Positions 1-8,374 of a stretch of DNA of 64,000 nucleotides are shown here, piece after piece. The first letter of the stretch is position 1, and the number at the start of each line of letters is the position of its first letter. Origin of the DNA: Mesorhizobium sp. (GTDB lineage: Bacteria > Pseudomonadota > Alphaproteobacteria > Rhizobiales > Rhizobiaceae); the NCBI RefSeq assembly GCF_004963255.1, contig NZ_SUGA01000001.1:548191-612190 (forward strand), in the 5' to 3' direction. Made by a program: the position numbers and the translations under genes. A model generated the notes under the pieces. That model saw only the letters and a program-made list of their open reading frames with translations. It had not been told where the DNA came from and made no database searches.

Positions 1-62
1 ATGCCGCGCCGGCCGAGATGCACATCGACCATCCGACGACGCTCACGGGAAAGATCAAGCAT
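1..62 (-). CDS. Protein-L-isoaspartate O-methyltransferase, N-terminal fragment (partial)
   Basis: Partial gene whose start lies inside the window and whose body runs off the left edge. The visible 20 residues begin MLDLSRERRRMVDVHL, which resembles the N-terminus of bacterial protein-L-isoaspartate methyltransferases (RRxMVDxxL). Those enzymes use S-adenosylmethionine to start repair of damaged aspartyl residues. A GGGA box sits about 5 nt before the ATG. The gene follows the TPP enzyme by 12 nt on the same strand, so the two are probably co-transcribed. The assignment rests on a very short stretch and is tentative. Confidence 0.5.
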   Translation of the reverse strand, partial: MLDLSRERRRMVDVHLGRRG

Positions 63-74
63 CGCAATCCCCTT

Positions 75-1835
75 CTATTCGCCTGCCTCCATCATCGTCC
101 TGGCAGGCTCGCGGCCGACGTTTTCCTCGATCTCGTCGCGGCCCGGAGTCTGCGGCAGCGCCTTGCGGAAGTTCTTGGCGTAATCGGGCGGCATTTTCGG
201 CGGCATCATCGGCTCGTAGGCGTCGACAAGCGCCTCGATGATCACTGGCCCGCTGGTGGCGAAAGCCTGATCGAGCACCCGCTCGACCTCCTCCGCCCGC
301 TCGATGCTGAACCCTTTTCCGCCCATCGCCTCGGCGGCTTTGGCGAAATCGATCGGCTGCAGCTCGCAGCCGAACTGGGGATTGCCGAGGAACATCATCT
401 GCTCCCAGGCGATCTGGTTCAGCATGTTGTTCTTGATCACCAGGACTTTCAGCGGAATGCCGTAGCGCACCGCCGTGGAGAACTCACCGAGCTGCATAGC
501 GAGCCCGCCGTCGCCGACGATCGCTGCGACCGGCCGGCCCGGAAAGGCAATGCCGGCCGCGATCGCATAGCTCAAACCGCAGGACATGGAGGCGAGCGCG
601 CCCGAAACGCCGAAAGCCTGTCCCGCGCGGAGATCGACATGGCGCGCGGCAAGTTCCGTGTTCTGGCCAGAATCGGTCGCCAGCACCGTATTCTCGGCGA
701 GGCGCTCGCCGAAGGCGCGCGCGACGCGTTGCGGCTTGAGCGGATGGGCCAAGCCATCTTCGGACTGGCGCATCATCTCGCGCCATTTCTGCATCGAGAT
801 CTGCGCGGTCGTCAGGAATGCGCCGTCGCCCTTCTGCTGCAGCCGCTTGTTGAGGGCGCGCAAGGTCTCCGCCGCATCGCCGACCAGACCGGCCTCGACC
901 GGGAAGCGCAGGCCGATGCGTTGCGCGTCGCAATCGATCTGGACGCCACGCGCCTTGCCCGGCTGCGGATAGTACTCGATATACGGGAAGGTCGAGCCGA
1001 CGATGAGGACGGCGTCGCACGTCTCCATCGCCTCCTGCGATGGCAAGGTGCCCAGAATGCCGATGCCGCCCGTGGTGTGGGGATGGTCGTCCGGCAGCAC
1101 CGCCTTGCCAAGCAAGGCCTTGACGATCGGCGCCTGCAGCAACCGGGCCGTTTCTTCGAGCTCGGCCGCCGCGCCGAGCGCTCCGCGCCCCGCCAGGATC
1201 GCCACGCGCCGCGCGTCGTTGAGGATTGCCGCCGCTTTGTCCAGCTCCGCATCCTGGGCTAGGCAGTGGGGGGCGAACATGTCTTGCGGCGTGTGTGCCG
1301 GCCGGTTGCGCTTGGATCGCTCGGCCGCGTCGGCGGGCTGTTCCTGGATATCGCTGGCGATCGAAAGATGCGCGACGCCCTTCCGGGCGAGCGCCGTGCG
1401 GCAGGCGAGGCTTGCCACGTTTTCCATATGCGCCGCGTCCGAGACCTGGACGTTGTAGACGCTGACGTCGTTGAAGACGCGGGTAAGATCGACATCCTGC
1501 TGCGTGAAAGTCTCGATCAGGTCATGAAACTGCATGCCGGTGATCGCCAGCACCGGCGCCTGGTCGAGCTTGGCGTCGTAGAGGCCGGTGAGAAGATGCG
1601 TGCCGCCGGGCCCGGATGTTGCGAGGCACACCCCGAGCTTCCCTGTCCATTTGGCGTAGGCGCAAGCCATGAACGCGGCCGATTCCTCGTGCCGCACCTG
1701 GACGAAGGATATCCTGTCCTGGTTTTTGCGCAGCGCTTCCATGACGCCGTTTATGCCGTCGCCAGGCAACCCGAACACGACTTCGACGTTCCAGGCGATC
1801 AAGGTGTCGACGAGAATTTCGGCTGCATTGGGCAT
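75..1835 (-). CDS. Thiamine pyrophosphate-dependent enzyme (pyruvate oxidase / acetolactate synthase-like)
   Basis: 586-residue cytoplasmic TPP enzyme of the acetolactate synthase / pyruvate oxidase superfamily. The N-terminal pyrimidine-binding domain has the catalytic Glu in VRHEE (about residue 50). A central domain follows, then a C-terminal TPP domain with the GDG motif (441-443) and the paired Asn of the GDG-X25-NN signature near 469-470. The reading frame extends upstream, but the ATG at 1835 is chosen because GGAG precedes it by 7 nt and the homologous N-terminus MPNAAEILVDTL starts there. It probably acts on pyruvate or another 2-keto acid; substrate and cofactors (FAD, quinone) cannot be told. 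It diverges from the hydrolase at 1965. Confidence 0.85.
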   Translation of the reverse strand: MPNAAEILVDTLIAWNVEVVFGLPGDGINGVMEALRKNQDRISFVQVRHEESAAFMACAYAKWTGKLGVCLATSGPGGTHLLTGLYDAKLDQAPVLAITGMQFHDLIETFTQQDVDLTRVFNDVSVYNVQVSDAAHMENVASLACRTALARKGVAHLSIASDIQEQPADAAERSKRNRPAHTPQDMFAPHCLAQDAELDKAAAILNDARRVAILAGRGALGAAAELEETARLLQAPIVKALLGKAVLPDDHPHTTGGIGILGTLPSQEAMETCDAVLIVGSTFPYIEYYPQPGKARGVQIDCDAQRIGLRFPVEAGLVGDAAETLRALNKRLQQKGDGAFLTTAQISMQKWREMMRQSEDGLAHPLKPQRVARAFGERLAENTVLATDSGQNTELAARHVDLRAGQAFGVSGALASMSCGLSYAIAAGIAFPGRPVAAIVGDGGLAMQLGEFSTAVRYGIPLKVLVIKNNMLNQIAWEQMMFLGNPQFGCELQPIDFAKAAEAMGGKGFSIERAEEVERVLDQAFATSGPVIIEALVDAYEPMMPPKMPPDYAKNFRKALPQTPGRDEIEENVGREPARTMMEAGE

Positions 1836-1964
1836 GGCGAGGCTCCGCTGTTGGCTTCCGAACCAGCGAGGCTGCGGTTGGTTCCCTCGCCGGATGGAGG
1901 CGGAACAACCCCGATTGCGCAGGTTGGGCCGCCACTGCAGTGTGATGGTCCTGAGGAGGCGTCC

Positions 1965-2858
1965 ATGGAACCTGTTTTCTGCGACACTTCGCTTTTGCGG
2001 GTCGCCTATCTGAGCGGTGGATCCGAGGATGGACCGCCTGTGCTGCTCCTCCATGGCTGGCCGGATGATGCGACGACTTTTGCGGATGTGGCGCCATCTC
2101 TTCAGGCCGCGGGCTTCCGAACCTTCGCGCCATGGCTGCGCGGATTTGGGCAGACCTCGTTCCACTCCGATCAAACGATGCGCTCAGGCGAGATCGCCGC
2201 CATGGCGCAGGACGCGCTCGACTTTGCCGATGCCATCGGCCTCGAACGGTTCGCGGTTGTCGGCCATGACTGGGGCGCGCGTATCGCCTATCTGCTCGCT
2301 TCCGTCTTTCCGCAGCGCATAACATGCTGCGCGGCGCTTTCGCTGGGGTGGCAGCCCGGCCCGGCTCCGACGCCGCCTTTGGAGCAGACGAAGGCTTTCT
2401 GGTATCAGTGGTTCATGGCGACCGGGCGCGGCGAAGGGTTCGTGCGACAGCACGGTCGCTCCTTCGCGCGTTTCCAGTGGGACAGTTGGAGCCCCCCAGG
2501 CTGGTTCGACGACACGCTGTTCGATCGGGTGGCCAGGTCCTTCGAGAATCCCGACTGGCCGGACGTGACGCTGCATTCCTATCGCGTGCGCTGGGGCGAG
2601 GCGGATCCCGCCCCGAACTATGCTGAACTTGCGCGCAAGCAAATTGAGGCGGAGGTCATCTCGGTGCCGACATTGGTCCTTCATGGCGACGACGATCGCG
2701 TCGTTCTGCCGGATTCCTCTGAAGGCAAGGAGCCGTATTTTACCGCCGGTTATGAGCGCGTGCTCCTGCCGGGTGTCGGTCATTTCCCGACGAGGGAAGC
2801 TCCCGCACAGGTTAGGGAGGGATTGGAGAGATTTCTGGTCGAATTCGGCAGGCAATGA
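1965..2858 (+). CDS. Alpha/beta hydrolase (epoxide hydrolase / haloalkane dehalogenase type)
   Basis: 297-residue alpha/beta-hydrolase. The oxyanion motif HGWP lies at residues 30-33. The nucleophile elbow is GHDWG with Asp102, so an Asp nucleophile as in epoxide hydrolases and dehalogenases rather than a Ser esterase. A late acid region LHGDDDRVV and catalytic His in GVGHFP (about 273) complete the triad. The start at 1965 is picked because GAGGAGG precedes it; a longer in-frame extension overlaps the divergent gene and is not homologous. There is no signal peptide, so it is cytoplasmic. The substrate is unknown. Its setting beside stress genes suggests detoxification of an epoxide or halide, which is inference. 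Confidence 0.85.
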   Translation: MEPVFCDTSLLRVAYLSGGSEDGPPVLLLHGWPDDATTFADVAPSLQAAGFRTFAPWLRGFGQTSFHSDQTMRSGEIAAMAQDALDFADAIGLERFAVVGHDWGARIAYLLASVFPQRITCCAALSLGWQPGPAPTPPLEQTKAFWYQWFMATGRGEGFVRQHGRSFARFQWDSWSPPGWFDDTLFDRVARSFENPDWPDVTLHSYRVRWGEADPAPNYAELARKQIEAEVISVPTLVLHGDDDRVVLPDSSEGKEPYFTAGYERVLLPGVGHFPTREAPAQVREGLERFLVEFGRQ

Positions 2859-2908
2859 GCGAAAGCTGCGTCGAAGGAAGTTCGCCGGTCCAGCGGACGG
2901 GCGCTACA

Positions 2909-2933
2909 GGAACTTTTTCTCCATCAGTGGGTT
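2909..2933 (+). promoter_or_regulatory. EcfG-type stress promoter (GGAAC-N16-GGTT)
   Basis: GGAAC at 2909-2913 and GGTT at 2930-2933 with 16 nt between them, fitting the alphaproteobacterial general-stress sigma factor consensus. It points to the small gene at 2969, with an expected transcript start near 2940. Confidence 0.6.
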
Positions 2934-2945
2934 AGTGGGGAGGCA

Positions 2946-2959
2946 TTAACCCATGTTAA
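2946..2959. promoter_or_regulatory. Palindromic Crp/Fnr-like site TTAAC-N4-GTTAA
   Basis: Perfect 5-4-5 inverted repeat between the expected transcript start and the GTG start at 2969, a position that would suit repression. It is the best copy of a motif that recurs at 12363, 13292 and 14298. The factor is unknown; the Crp/Fnr protein encoded at 11575-12318 is the obvious local candidate. Confidence 0.4.
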
Positions 2960-2968
2960 GGTCCGGCC

Positions 2969-3157
2969 GTGGCACGGAAGGTTCGTGAAGCACTGACATC
3001 GGAACAGGAACTGTCCGAGGCGACAGCGCCGGAGCGCAAGACGACCGTGGCGTTGGAGACGCTGAGAGTCGAGGACGCGCCTTCTCGAATGCTCGAACTG
3101 GCGCGAAAGCTGGACGCCGCGATCGCGTTGCGTGCGCGCAAGTCCCGTCCCAATTGA
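2969..3157 (+). CDS. Small hypothetical protein
   Basis: 62-residue protein starting with GTG, charged and helix-prone (many Glu, Arg, Lys), with no signal peptide or membrane segment and no recognised domain. Support comes from context: a good EcfG-type promoter ends 35 nt upstream and a palindromic operator-like site lies between promoter and start. No strong ribosome-binding site is visible. The opposite strand also carries an open frame, but nothing about it looks coding. It could be a small stress protein; no function is assigned. Confidence 0.4.
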   Translation: MARKVREALTSEQELSEATAPERKTTVALETLRVEDAPSRMLELARKLDAAIALRARKSRPN

Positions 3158-3191
3158 CTTTCAACTGACGACGCTCTGATCGCGCCAACCC

Positions 3192-3216
3192 GGAACAATC
3201 AGGGCCGGCATCTGTT
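3192..3216 (+). promoter_or_regulatory. EcfG-type promoter candidate (GGAAC-N16-TGTT)
   Basis: GGAAC at 3192-3196 and TGTT at 3213-3216, spacing 16. It would transcribe the short frame at 3234 and could read on into the catalase gene. Confidence 0.4.
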
Positions 3217-3233
3217 CGCCGCTGAAACGTTAC

Positions 3234-3416
3234 ATGGGCAATCCGATGAAGAGCCTGATTCAAAGCCTGATGGCCGAGTTCCTGCCGCGCTGGTGGCGCC
3301 GAAAATCTCGCATCCCTGCGCCGCGAGAGATGCCCGCGTGTGCATCCTCGCGGGTAACGCCGGACCGTTCCCAGGCAAGCGGGGCAGGGGAGGGGTCGGA
3401 CGCCGTTCAAAGATAG
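3234..3416 (+). CDS. Possible small basic protein
   Basis: 60-residue frame beginning MGNPMKSLIQSLMAEF, with a second ATG at 3246. It has a short amphipathic start, then a basic stretch with WWRRK. No domain is recognised. It lies just downstream of an EcfG-type promoter match and ends before the catalase promoter. No clear ribosome-binding site is present at the first ATG. It may be a real small stress peptide or only a transcribed leader. Confidence 0.25.
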   Translation: MGNPMKSLIQSLMAEFLPRWWRRKSRIPAPREMPACASSRVTPDRSQASGAGEGSDAVQR

Positions 3417-3446
3417 TTCGAGCTGGGCATGCCCGCTCCAGCGGCT

Positions 3447-3471
3447 GGAACATTCGCCTTGATTGCTCGTT
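3447..3471 (+). promoter_or_regulatory. EcfG-type promoter of katE (GGAAC-N16-CGTT)
   Basis: Exact match to the consensus: GGAAC at 3447-3451, CGTT at 3468-3471, spacing 16. The expected transcript start near 3478 gives a leader of about 30 nt before the catalase ATG. Confidence 0.75.
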
Positions 3472-3509
3472 CGGCAACATCATTTCAGCGAGCACAAGGG
3501 ACAACGACA

Positions 3510-5624
3510 ATGCCGAAGAAAGCTTCCCCGGCCGACGCTACAGCCGTGGCTGAGATTCATGACCAGGAACTTGTCCGCGGCAGTGGCGGCGAGCTGCATC
3601 AGGTGGCCGAAGGCGAGGTCGAGGTGCAGACGACGGCGCTTGGCGCGCCGATCGCGGATGACCACAACACGTTGAAGATCGGCGACCGCGGTCCCACGCT
3701 GATCGAGGATTTTCATTTCCGCGAAAAGATCTTCCATTTCGATCACGAGCGCATCCCCGAGCGCGTCGTCCACGCGCGCGGCTACGGCGCCCATGGCTTC
3801 TTCGAGACTTATGAGTCGCTTGCCAAGTACACCAAGGCCGATATCTTCCAGCGGCCCGGCGAGAAGACACCCGCCTTCGTTCGTTTCTCGACCGTCGCCG
3901 GCAGCAAGGGGTCCTTCGACCTGGCGCGGGATGTGCGGGGCTTCGCCGTGAAGCTCTATACCAAGGAGGGCAATTGGGACCTCGTCGGCAACAACATCCC
4001 GGTCTTCTTCATCCAGGATGCGATCAGGTTTCCGGATATGGTCCATGCCGTGAAAGAGGAACCGGACAGGGCGTTCCCGCAGGCCCAATCCGCGCATGAC
4101 AATTTCTGGGATTTTATCTCGCTCACGCCGGAATCGATGCACATGATCATGTGGATCATGTCCGATCGCGCCATCCCCCGGTCGTTCCGGTTCATGCAGG
4201 GCTTCGGCGTGCACACCTTCCGTCTCGTCAACGCCAAGGATGAATCGACCTTCGTCAAATTCATCTGGAAGCCGAAGCTGGGCATGCAGTCGGTGGTCTG
4301 GAACGAGGCCGTGAAGATCAACGGCGCGGATCCCGATTTCCACCGCCGCGATCTCTGGAACGCCATCCAGTCCGGCGATTTTCCGGAGTGGAAGCTCTGC
4401 GTCCAGCTCTTCGACCAGGATTTCGCCGACAGTTTCGACTTCGACATCCTCGATCCGACCAAGATCATTCCCGAGGAGATCATCGAGCCGATCCCGGTCG
4501 GGCGGCTTGTCCTCGATCGCATGCCTGAGAACTTCTTCGCAGAGACCGAACAGGTTGCCTTCATGACGCAGAACGTGCCGCCAGGCATCGACTTTTCCAA
4601 CGATCCCCTGCTGCAGGGACGCAACTTCTCCTATCTCGACACGCAGCTCAAACGCCTGGGCAGCCCCAACTTTACGCACCTTCCCATCAACGCGCCGAAA
4701 TGTCCCTTCCATCATTTCCAGCAGGACGGTCACATGGCGATGCGCAATCCCGCCGGCCGCGCCAACTATCAGCCGAATTCCTGGGGCGAGGGGCCGCGTG
4801 AGTCACCCGAGCGGGGCTTCCGCTCCTTTGCCGATGCGGAGGAGGGACAGAAGGTCCGGCTGCGGGCGGAGAGCTTCGCCGATCACTACAGCCAGGCGCG
4901 GCAATTCTTCATCAGCCAGACCGAACCTGAGCAGCGTCACATCGCGATGGCCTTGACGTTCGAACTGAGCAAGGTCGAGACGCCGGTCATCCGCGAGCGG
5001 ATGCTCTCCCATCTGCTCAACATCGACGAGACGCTGGCGACCACGGTCGCCGACAAGCTCGGCATCAAGACCATGCCGGCCCCTGCCGACGCCGCCGTGC
5101 CGACACGCGATGACCTCGAGCCGTCGCCCGCGCTCAGCATCATCAACAACGGGCCGGACAGCTTCAAGGGCCGCAAGATCGGCGTGCTCGTCAGCGACGG
5201 CATCGATTCCGGCCTGCTGCAAGCGGTGCGGGATGCGGCGCAAGCCGAAGGCGCCCAAGTGGAAGTCGTGGCGCGCCGGGTGGGCGGTGTCGAGGCAGGC
5301 GATGGCAGTTGGATCGAAGCCAATCACATGATCGACGGCGGTCCTTCCGTTCTCTTCGATGCGGTCGTGCTGCTCGTTTCCGAGGAAGGCGCCGAGATGC
5401 TGTCCAGGGATGCTGCGGCAAAGGACTTCGTGTCCGATGCCTTTGCGCATCTGAAGTTCATCGGCTTTGTCGCGGGTGCCGGACCTCTGCTGGCAAGCGC
5501 CGGGGTAGCGGCCGATGCGGACGAGGGGCTCATCGAGCTCACGGGCGGCGATTCCGCGCGCTCATTCGTCGAGGCTTGCCGCAAGCTGCGGCTTTGGGCG
5601 AGAGAGAGCGCCGTCAAACTCTGA
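3510..5624 (+). CDS. katE: Large-subunit catalase, clade II (KatE / HPII type)
   Basis: 704-residue monofunctional haem catalase that breaks hydrogen peroxide into water and oxygen in the cytoplasm. The core carries the distal His in [13 protein letters not shown] (His88), the RFSTVAG block, [11 protein letters not shown], and the proximal haem segment RNFSYLDTQ. The last 150 or so residues form the flavodoxin/DJ-1-like domain ([11 protein letters not shown] onward) that marks large clade II enzymes. The ATG at 3510 follows CAAGGGA; the upstream in-frame extension would overlap the promoter. A consensus EcfG promoter precedes it, fitting general-stress or stationary-phase expression, and a terminator follows at 5710. 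Confidence 0.95.
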   Translation: MPKKASPADATAVAEIHDQELVRGSGGELHQVAEGEVEVQTTALGAPIADDHNTLKIGDRGPTLIEDFHFREKIFHFDHERIPERVVHARGYGAHGFFETYESLAKYTKADIFQRPGEKTPAFVRFSTVAGSKGSFDLARDVRGFAVKLYTKEGNWDLVGNNIPVFFIQDAIRFPDMVHAVKEEPDRAFPQAQSAHDNFWDFISLTPESMHMIMWIMSDRAIPRSFRFMQGFGVHTFRLVNAKDESTFVKFIWKPKLGMQSVVWNEAVKINGADPDFHRRDLWNAIQSGDFPEWKLCVQLFDQDFADSFDFDILDPTKIIPEEIIEPIPVGRLVLDRMPENFFAETEQVAFMTQNVPPGIDFSNDPLLQGRNFSYLDTQLKRLGSPNFTHLPINAPKCPFHHFQQDGHMAMRNPAGRANYQPNSWGEGPRESPERGFRSFADAEEGQKVRLRAESFADHYSQARQFFISQTEPEQRHIAMALTFELSKVETPVIRERMLSHLLNIDETLATTVADKLGIKTMPAPADAAVPTRDDLEPSPALSIINNGPDSFKGRKIGVLVSDGIDSGLLQAVRDAAQAEGAQVEVVARRVGGVEAGDGSWIEANHMIDGGPSVLFDAVVLLVSEEGAEMLSRDAAAKDFVSDAFAHLKFIGFVAGAGPLLASAGVAADADEGLIELTGGDSARSFVEACRKLRLWARESAVKL

Positions 5625-5632
5625 CTGTCGCG

Positions 5633-5657
5633 GGAACATTTCGAGCGCCTGCCGGTT
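5633..5657 (+). promoter_or_regulatory. EcfG-type promoter in the katE 3' flank (GGAAC-N16-GGTT)
   Basis: GGAAC at 5633-5637 and GGTT at 5654-5657, 9 nt after the katE stop. It lies upstream of the terminator at 5710-5742, so a transcript from it would be only about 80 nt unless it reads through. Confidence 0.5.
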
Positions 5658-5663
5658 CGAAAG

Positions 5664-5745
5664 AAGATCGCCCTCCCTCCAGCGATCCAGGGTCCCATCA
5701 AGACCTGACAAGGCCCGTTGCCGCATGCAGGCAGCGGGCCTTCTC
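5664..5745 (+). ncRNA. Candidate short stress-induced RNA between katE and the next gene
   Basis: Inferred from an EcfG-type promoter at 5633-5657 and a strong hairpin terminator at 5710-5742, with no open frame in between. Both ends are estimates. The terminator may simply serve katE. Confidence 0.25.
5710..5742 (+). terminator. Rho-independent terminator after katE
   Basis: AAGGCCCG (5710-5717) pairs with CGGGCCTT (5735-5742), and TGCC (5719-5722) with GGCA (5730-5733), around a 7-nt loop. A T-containing tail follows. Confidence 0.6.
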
Positions 5746-5793
5746 TATCTGCCGATATTCGGTTGCGGCGGGCCTACAAAACCGGGCCCGACG

Positions 5794-5818
5794 GGAACAA
5801 GCGGATGCGTGCGGGGTT
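5794..5818 (+). promoter_or_regulatory. EcfG-type promoter (GGAAC-N16-GGTT)
   Basis: GGAAC at 5794-5798 and GGTT at 5815-5818. It points to the gene at 5856 with an expected leader of about 30 nt. Confidence 0.6.
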
Positions 5819-5855
5819 GCTTTCGAGAGAAGGGAACTGTCAGCAGGAGGCCGCA

Positions 5856-6119
5856 ATGAGCGAGGCCATGACCACCTCAAATCACGAAGTGATCCGAGCT
5901 TGGATCGAGGCGCGCGAAGGCCGGCCTGCCGTTGTCGCGACGCCAGGGAAGGCTGCGACGCTGCGGGTCGATTTCGGCGCCGGCGACGAAGATCTGAGGC
6001 CGATCGAATGGGAGGATTTCTTCAAGGTGCTGGATGACAGCAACCTGGCGTTCGTTCACCAGGACATGACCGCTGAAGGCAGCACCAGCCGCTTCAACAA
6101 GTTCGTGCCGCGCGAGTAG
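5856..6119 (+). CDS. Conserved hypothetical protein (87 residues)
   Basis: Small soluble protein, start fixed by AGGAGG at 5845-5850. It is acidic with a Trp/Phe-rich centre (IEWEDFFKVLDD) and ends SRFNKFVPRE. I recognise the look of a small conserved rhizobial protein but no named domain. It has its own EcfG-type promoter and lies tail-to-tail with the operon at 6146-7740, all of which appears to belong to the same stress regulon. A role under oxidative or osmotic stress is only inferred from this setting. Confidence 0.7.
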   Translation: MSEAMTTSNHEVIRAWIEAREGRPAVVATPGKAATLRVDFGAGDEDLRPIEWEDFFKVLDDSNLAFVHQDMTAEGSTSRFNKFVPRE

Positions 6120-6145
6120 CCATTCGGGAGCAAAGATTTCGACTG

Positions 6146-6358
6146 TCACTGAGCCCCCGGCATCTTGCTGGCGTCCTGTGGATTCTTCGTTATGCCGGCG
6201 GCTGGCGAGCTATCCTGCGGCGCATTCCCGCCCTGGTTTTGTTCGGGCGTGCGCTTCCATGGCGCCGAAGATGAGCCGCTGTCGACACGAATGAAGACCC
6301 AGTAGCATGCCAGCAGCACGATCAAGGTCAGTATGAGCGGCAAAACAACGCGTCTCAT
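6146..6358 (-). CDS. Small single-pass membrane protein
   Basis: 70-residue protein with an N-terminal membrane segment (VVLPLILTLIVLLACYWVFI, residues 4-23) followed by a Ser/Pro/Gly/Gln-rich tail likely outside the cytoplasm. GGAAGGA precedes the ATG. It is the last gene of a three-gene operon (7740 to 6146), all with envelope-type features. Function unknown; it may be a small envelope stress protein. Confidence 0.65.
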   Translation of the reverse strand: MRRVVLPLILTLIVLLACYWVFIRVDSGSSSAPWKRTPEQNQGGNAPQDSSPAAGITKNPQDASKMPGAQ

Positions 6359-6397
6359 GCCGATTCCTTCCTGGCCTCTGTCGAGCGCGTGTCTGGC

Positions 6398-6997
6398 TCA
6401 GGCTCCCCGCCGTCGCGCCGCCTCGCGCTCGACATCGTCAGCCGAATAATCGCCGGCAGCCGGGTCGAATGCTGTCCACCCGTCCGCTTGGTATTCGCTG
6501 CGGCGGTCGGCGATGTTGACCGGCGCGGAGCTGCGGAGAACTTCCCGGGCTTCCGAGGCGAGGTCGTCCTCCACACGAGCCGTCACCAGCGCGCCGCCGC
6601 GGCGGACGCCTTCGGCATAGACATGCGCGTCCTGCTCCGGCACGCCGGCGTCGGTCAGGCTGCCGATGATACCGCCGGCCGCGCCGCCCACAATCGCCCC
6701 GGCGACGGCGCCCGCGGCTGTCGCCGCCAGCCAGCCGGCCGCGACCACCGGCCCGACGCCCGGTATCGCCATCGCGCCTAGGCCCGTTGCCAGGCCGCCG
6801 GCGCCACCCACGACCGCGCCGATACCGGCGCCGCTGGCGGCGTCCTCGGCTGCGGGGGATTGCGTGTTGCGGTACCAGCCGCGCACATTGTTGGCCATGA
6901 TGCTGATGTCCGACGAAGGAACGCCGGTGGACTCCAGCGCGCCCACGGCGTCAGCGGCATCGTCATAGTCGTCGAACAGGGCGGTGATCGTTTGCAC
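6398..6997 (-). CDS. General stress protein 17M-like membrane-associated protein
   Basis: 199 residues, GTG start with AGGAGA upstream. The N-terminus (ALFDDYDDAADAVGALESTG...) is the pattern of the GSP17M/YflT domain found in general-stress proteins. A long Gly/Ala-rich hydrophobic middle (about residues 55-110, several GxxxG repeats) resembles glycine-zipper membrane segments. A soluble C-terminal part ends in a basic tail. It sits 14 nt after the DUF4142 gene in the same operon, driven by the EcfG-type promoter at 7773-7797. It probably acts at the inner membrane during stress, but its biochemical role is unknown. Confidence 0.75.
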   Translation of the reverse strand: MQTITALFDDYDDAADAVGALESTGVPSSDISIMANNVRGWYRNTQSPAAEDAASGAGIGAVVGGAGGLATGLGAMAIPGVGPVVAAGWLAATAAGAVAGAIVGGAAGGIIGSLTDAGVPEQDAHVYAEGVRRGGALVTARVEDDLASEAREVLRSSAPVNIADRRSEYQADGWTAFDPAAGDYSADDVEREAARRRGA

Positions 6998-7011
6998 GTC
7001 GGTTCTCCTGT

Positions 7012-7740
7012 CTATTGTTGGCCGGCAAAAACGTTGCCCTGGTAATCGAGCGCGACGGAGGTGCCCTTGCCGTCCTTTGTCGCCTGGCCGCGCCAGATGC
7101 CCTGTTCGTCCTTGGCAAGGGCGGACACGTCCGCATAGCCGGCATCCTGGATGCGCGTCTTCGCCTGCGCTTCGGTGAAGCTGTTCGCGCCGGGGACCGG
7201 AGCGGGTGGTTTGGGCGTCGATGCCGATTTGACCGCCGGCGTGCTCGCGCTGGTGCCGGCGATCTTCTCGATCATGTCCTGATGCATCTTCAGCCTAGGC
7301 AGCGTCTCCGCCGCGAAAGATTTGAGGGCTGGATTGTCTCCATCCTTGGCGTAGGCCTGGAACAGGCCGACGGCGTCGGCATGCGCCTTACGCTGCATCT
7401 CGACGTAAGGCTGGTCCAGCGAAGCAGTCGTGCTCTGCAATCGTTCCAGATCGCTCTTATGAGCGGCATCGGATTGCGCCGGCACCTGCAGCTTCTGCTC
7501 GACGGCGATCTTCTGCAATTTGGCGTTCGCCGCGCCGTGATCGGTGATCATGCGCTTGGCAAAATCCTTGATCTGCTGATCCTTCGCATTGTCCTGCGCG
7601 ATCTTGCTCGAATCCACTTCGAACATCCCGCCTATCGCAGCCTTGTTGACGAAGGTCTGCGCGTCGTCGGCCGCGAAGGCAGGAAGGGCAAGCATCAGCG
7701 CGGCGGTCGTCGATGGGATAAGGAATATCCGCATGCTCAT
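7012..7740 (-). CDS. DUF4142 family periplasmic protein
   Basis: 242-residue exported protein with a Sec signal peptide (MSMRIFLIPSTTAALMLALP, cleavage after AFA at about 22). The DUF4142 helical domain follows (AQTFVNKAAIGGMFEVDSSK..., residues about 25-165), with the usual heptad of His/Asp-rich helices. A Pro/Ser linker leads to a C-terminal domain of about 55 residues that resembles short PepSY-like modules. The start at 7740 is chosen because an EcfG-type promoter ends 33 nt upstream and AAGGAG precedes it. First gene of a stress operon. The family is common in rhizobial periplasms but its activity is not known. Confidence 0.85.
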   Translation of the reverse strand: MSMRIFLIPSTTAALMLALPAFAADDAQTFVNKAAIGGMFEVDSSKIAQDNAKDQQIKDFAKRMITDHGAANAKLQKIAVEQKLQVPAQSDAAHKSDLERLQSTTASLDQPYVEMQRKAHADAVGLFQAYAKDGDNPALKSFAAETLPRLKMHQDMIEKIAGTSASTPAVKSASTPKPPAPVPGANSFTEAQAKTRIQDAGYADVSALAKDEQGIWRGQATKDGKGTSVALDYQGNVFAGQQ

Positions 7741-7772
7741 GGGGCAAGGCTCCTTTGGTCTTGGTGGCACCG

Positions 7773-7797
7773 AACCACCGTTCCGGCCCTTTGTTCC
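7773..7797 (-). promoter_or_regulatory. EcfG-type promoter of the DUF4142 operon (GGAAC-N16-GGTT)
   Basis: On the minus strand GGAAC reads from 7797 to 7793 and GGTT from 7776 to 7773, spacing 16, directed at the gene starting at 7740. Confidence 0.65.
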
Positions 7798-8089
7798 CCA
7801 ATGACCTCGTTTCCTTGGCCTGCAAAAAATCGTCCGGCCGTGGCTGGCGGATGTCGGTTGACTCTGCCTCCGGCGAGCTTGGAGAGCGGGGCGTCGGCTA
7901 TCCTTCCTCCCTGGTCTCGCCCTTATCGATGAAGCCAACGATCGCAACAGACCTCGCGGCGAGGCGACTCATTCAAAGAATTTTCTTCTGCGGAGCGGCC
8001 GAAAACATCATTTGTTATTGTAACTTGCCAAATCGAGGCCGGTCAGCGCGAGTGCTTTTCGAAAAAACGTGGCAAGCGCCTGCTTTGAT

Positions 8090-8114
8090 GGAACGGAGGA
8101 CTTTAATCGGAGTT
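8090..8114 (+). promoter_or_regulatory. EcfG-type promoter (GGAAC-N16-AGTT)
   Basis: GGAAC at 8090-8094 and AGTT at 8111-8114. The transcript would begin near 8121, which rules out the far upstream start of the next frame and supports the ATG at 8147. Confidence 0.6.
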
Positions 8115-8146
8115 TAGCGGCAGACAACGCGATGGAGAAATCCAAC

Positions 8147-8362
8147 ATGGAATACACTGCCGAAAACCTTTGTCCTGAAATCGCCGAACGCGAACGGTGC
8201 GCGGCTATCGCCGAGGCGCAAGCGCGGGAATTCGAACGCATCAAGATGTATCCGGTCGCACGCGCGATGCGTGCCTTGGCCTGTCGCATAAAGGGGTCCA
8301 GCCTGACGCCGGGCTTCGACACGCGAACTGCTTCTCGCGATATCGAACGCGCCGCGATTTGA
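8147..8362 (+). CDS. Small hypothetical protein (71 residues)
   Basis: Soluble, helix-rich protein (MEYTAENLCPEIAERERC...). An ATG 15 nt earlier is possible, but GGAGA at 8134-8138 is well placed for 8147. It contains two Cys and a basic central part; no domain recognised. It follows an EcfG-type promoter and precedes the cysteine hydrolase by 12 nt, so the two are likely one stress operon. Confidence 0.55.
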   Translation: MEYTAENLCPEIAERERCAAIAEAQAREFERIKMYPVARAMRALACRIKGSSLTPGFDTRTASRDIERAAI

Positions 8363-8374
8363 GGGTCACCAGCT

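Noticed and set aside
1902..1925. GGAAC followed by GGTT upstream of the alpha/beta hydrolase
   Set aside because: Spacing is 15 rather than 16, so it was not counted with the EcfG-type set.
1266..1964. Long N-terminal extension of the alpha/beta hydrolase frame
   Set aside because: It overlaps the divergent TPP enzyme and has no homology; the ATG at 1965 has a strong ribosome-binding site.
2946..3410. 154-residue minus-strand frame opposite the small genes at 2969 and 3234
   Set aside because: No domain, no ribosome-binding site, and it lies under plus-strand promoters.
3480..4733. 417-residue minus-strand frame inside katE
   Set aside because: Antisense shadow of a clearly coding catalase gene.
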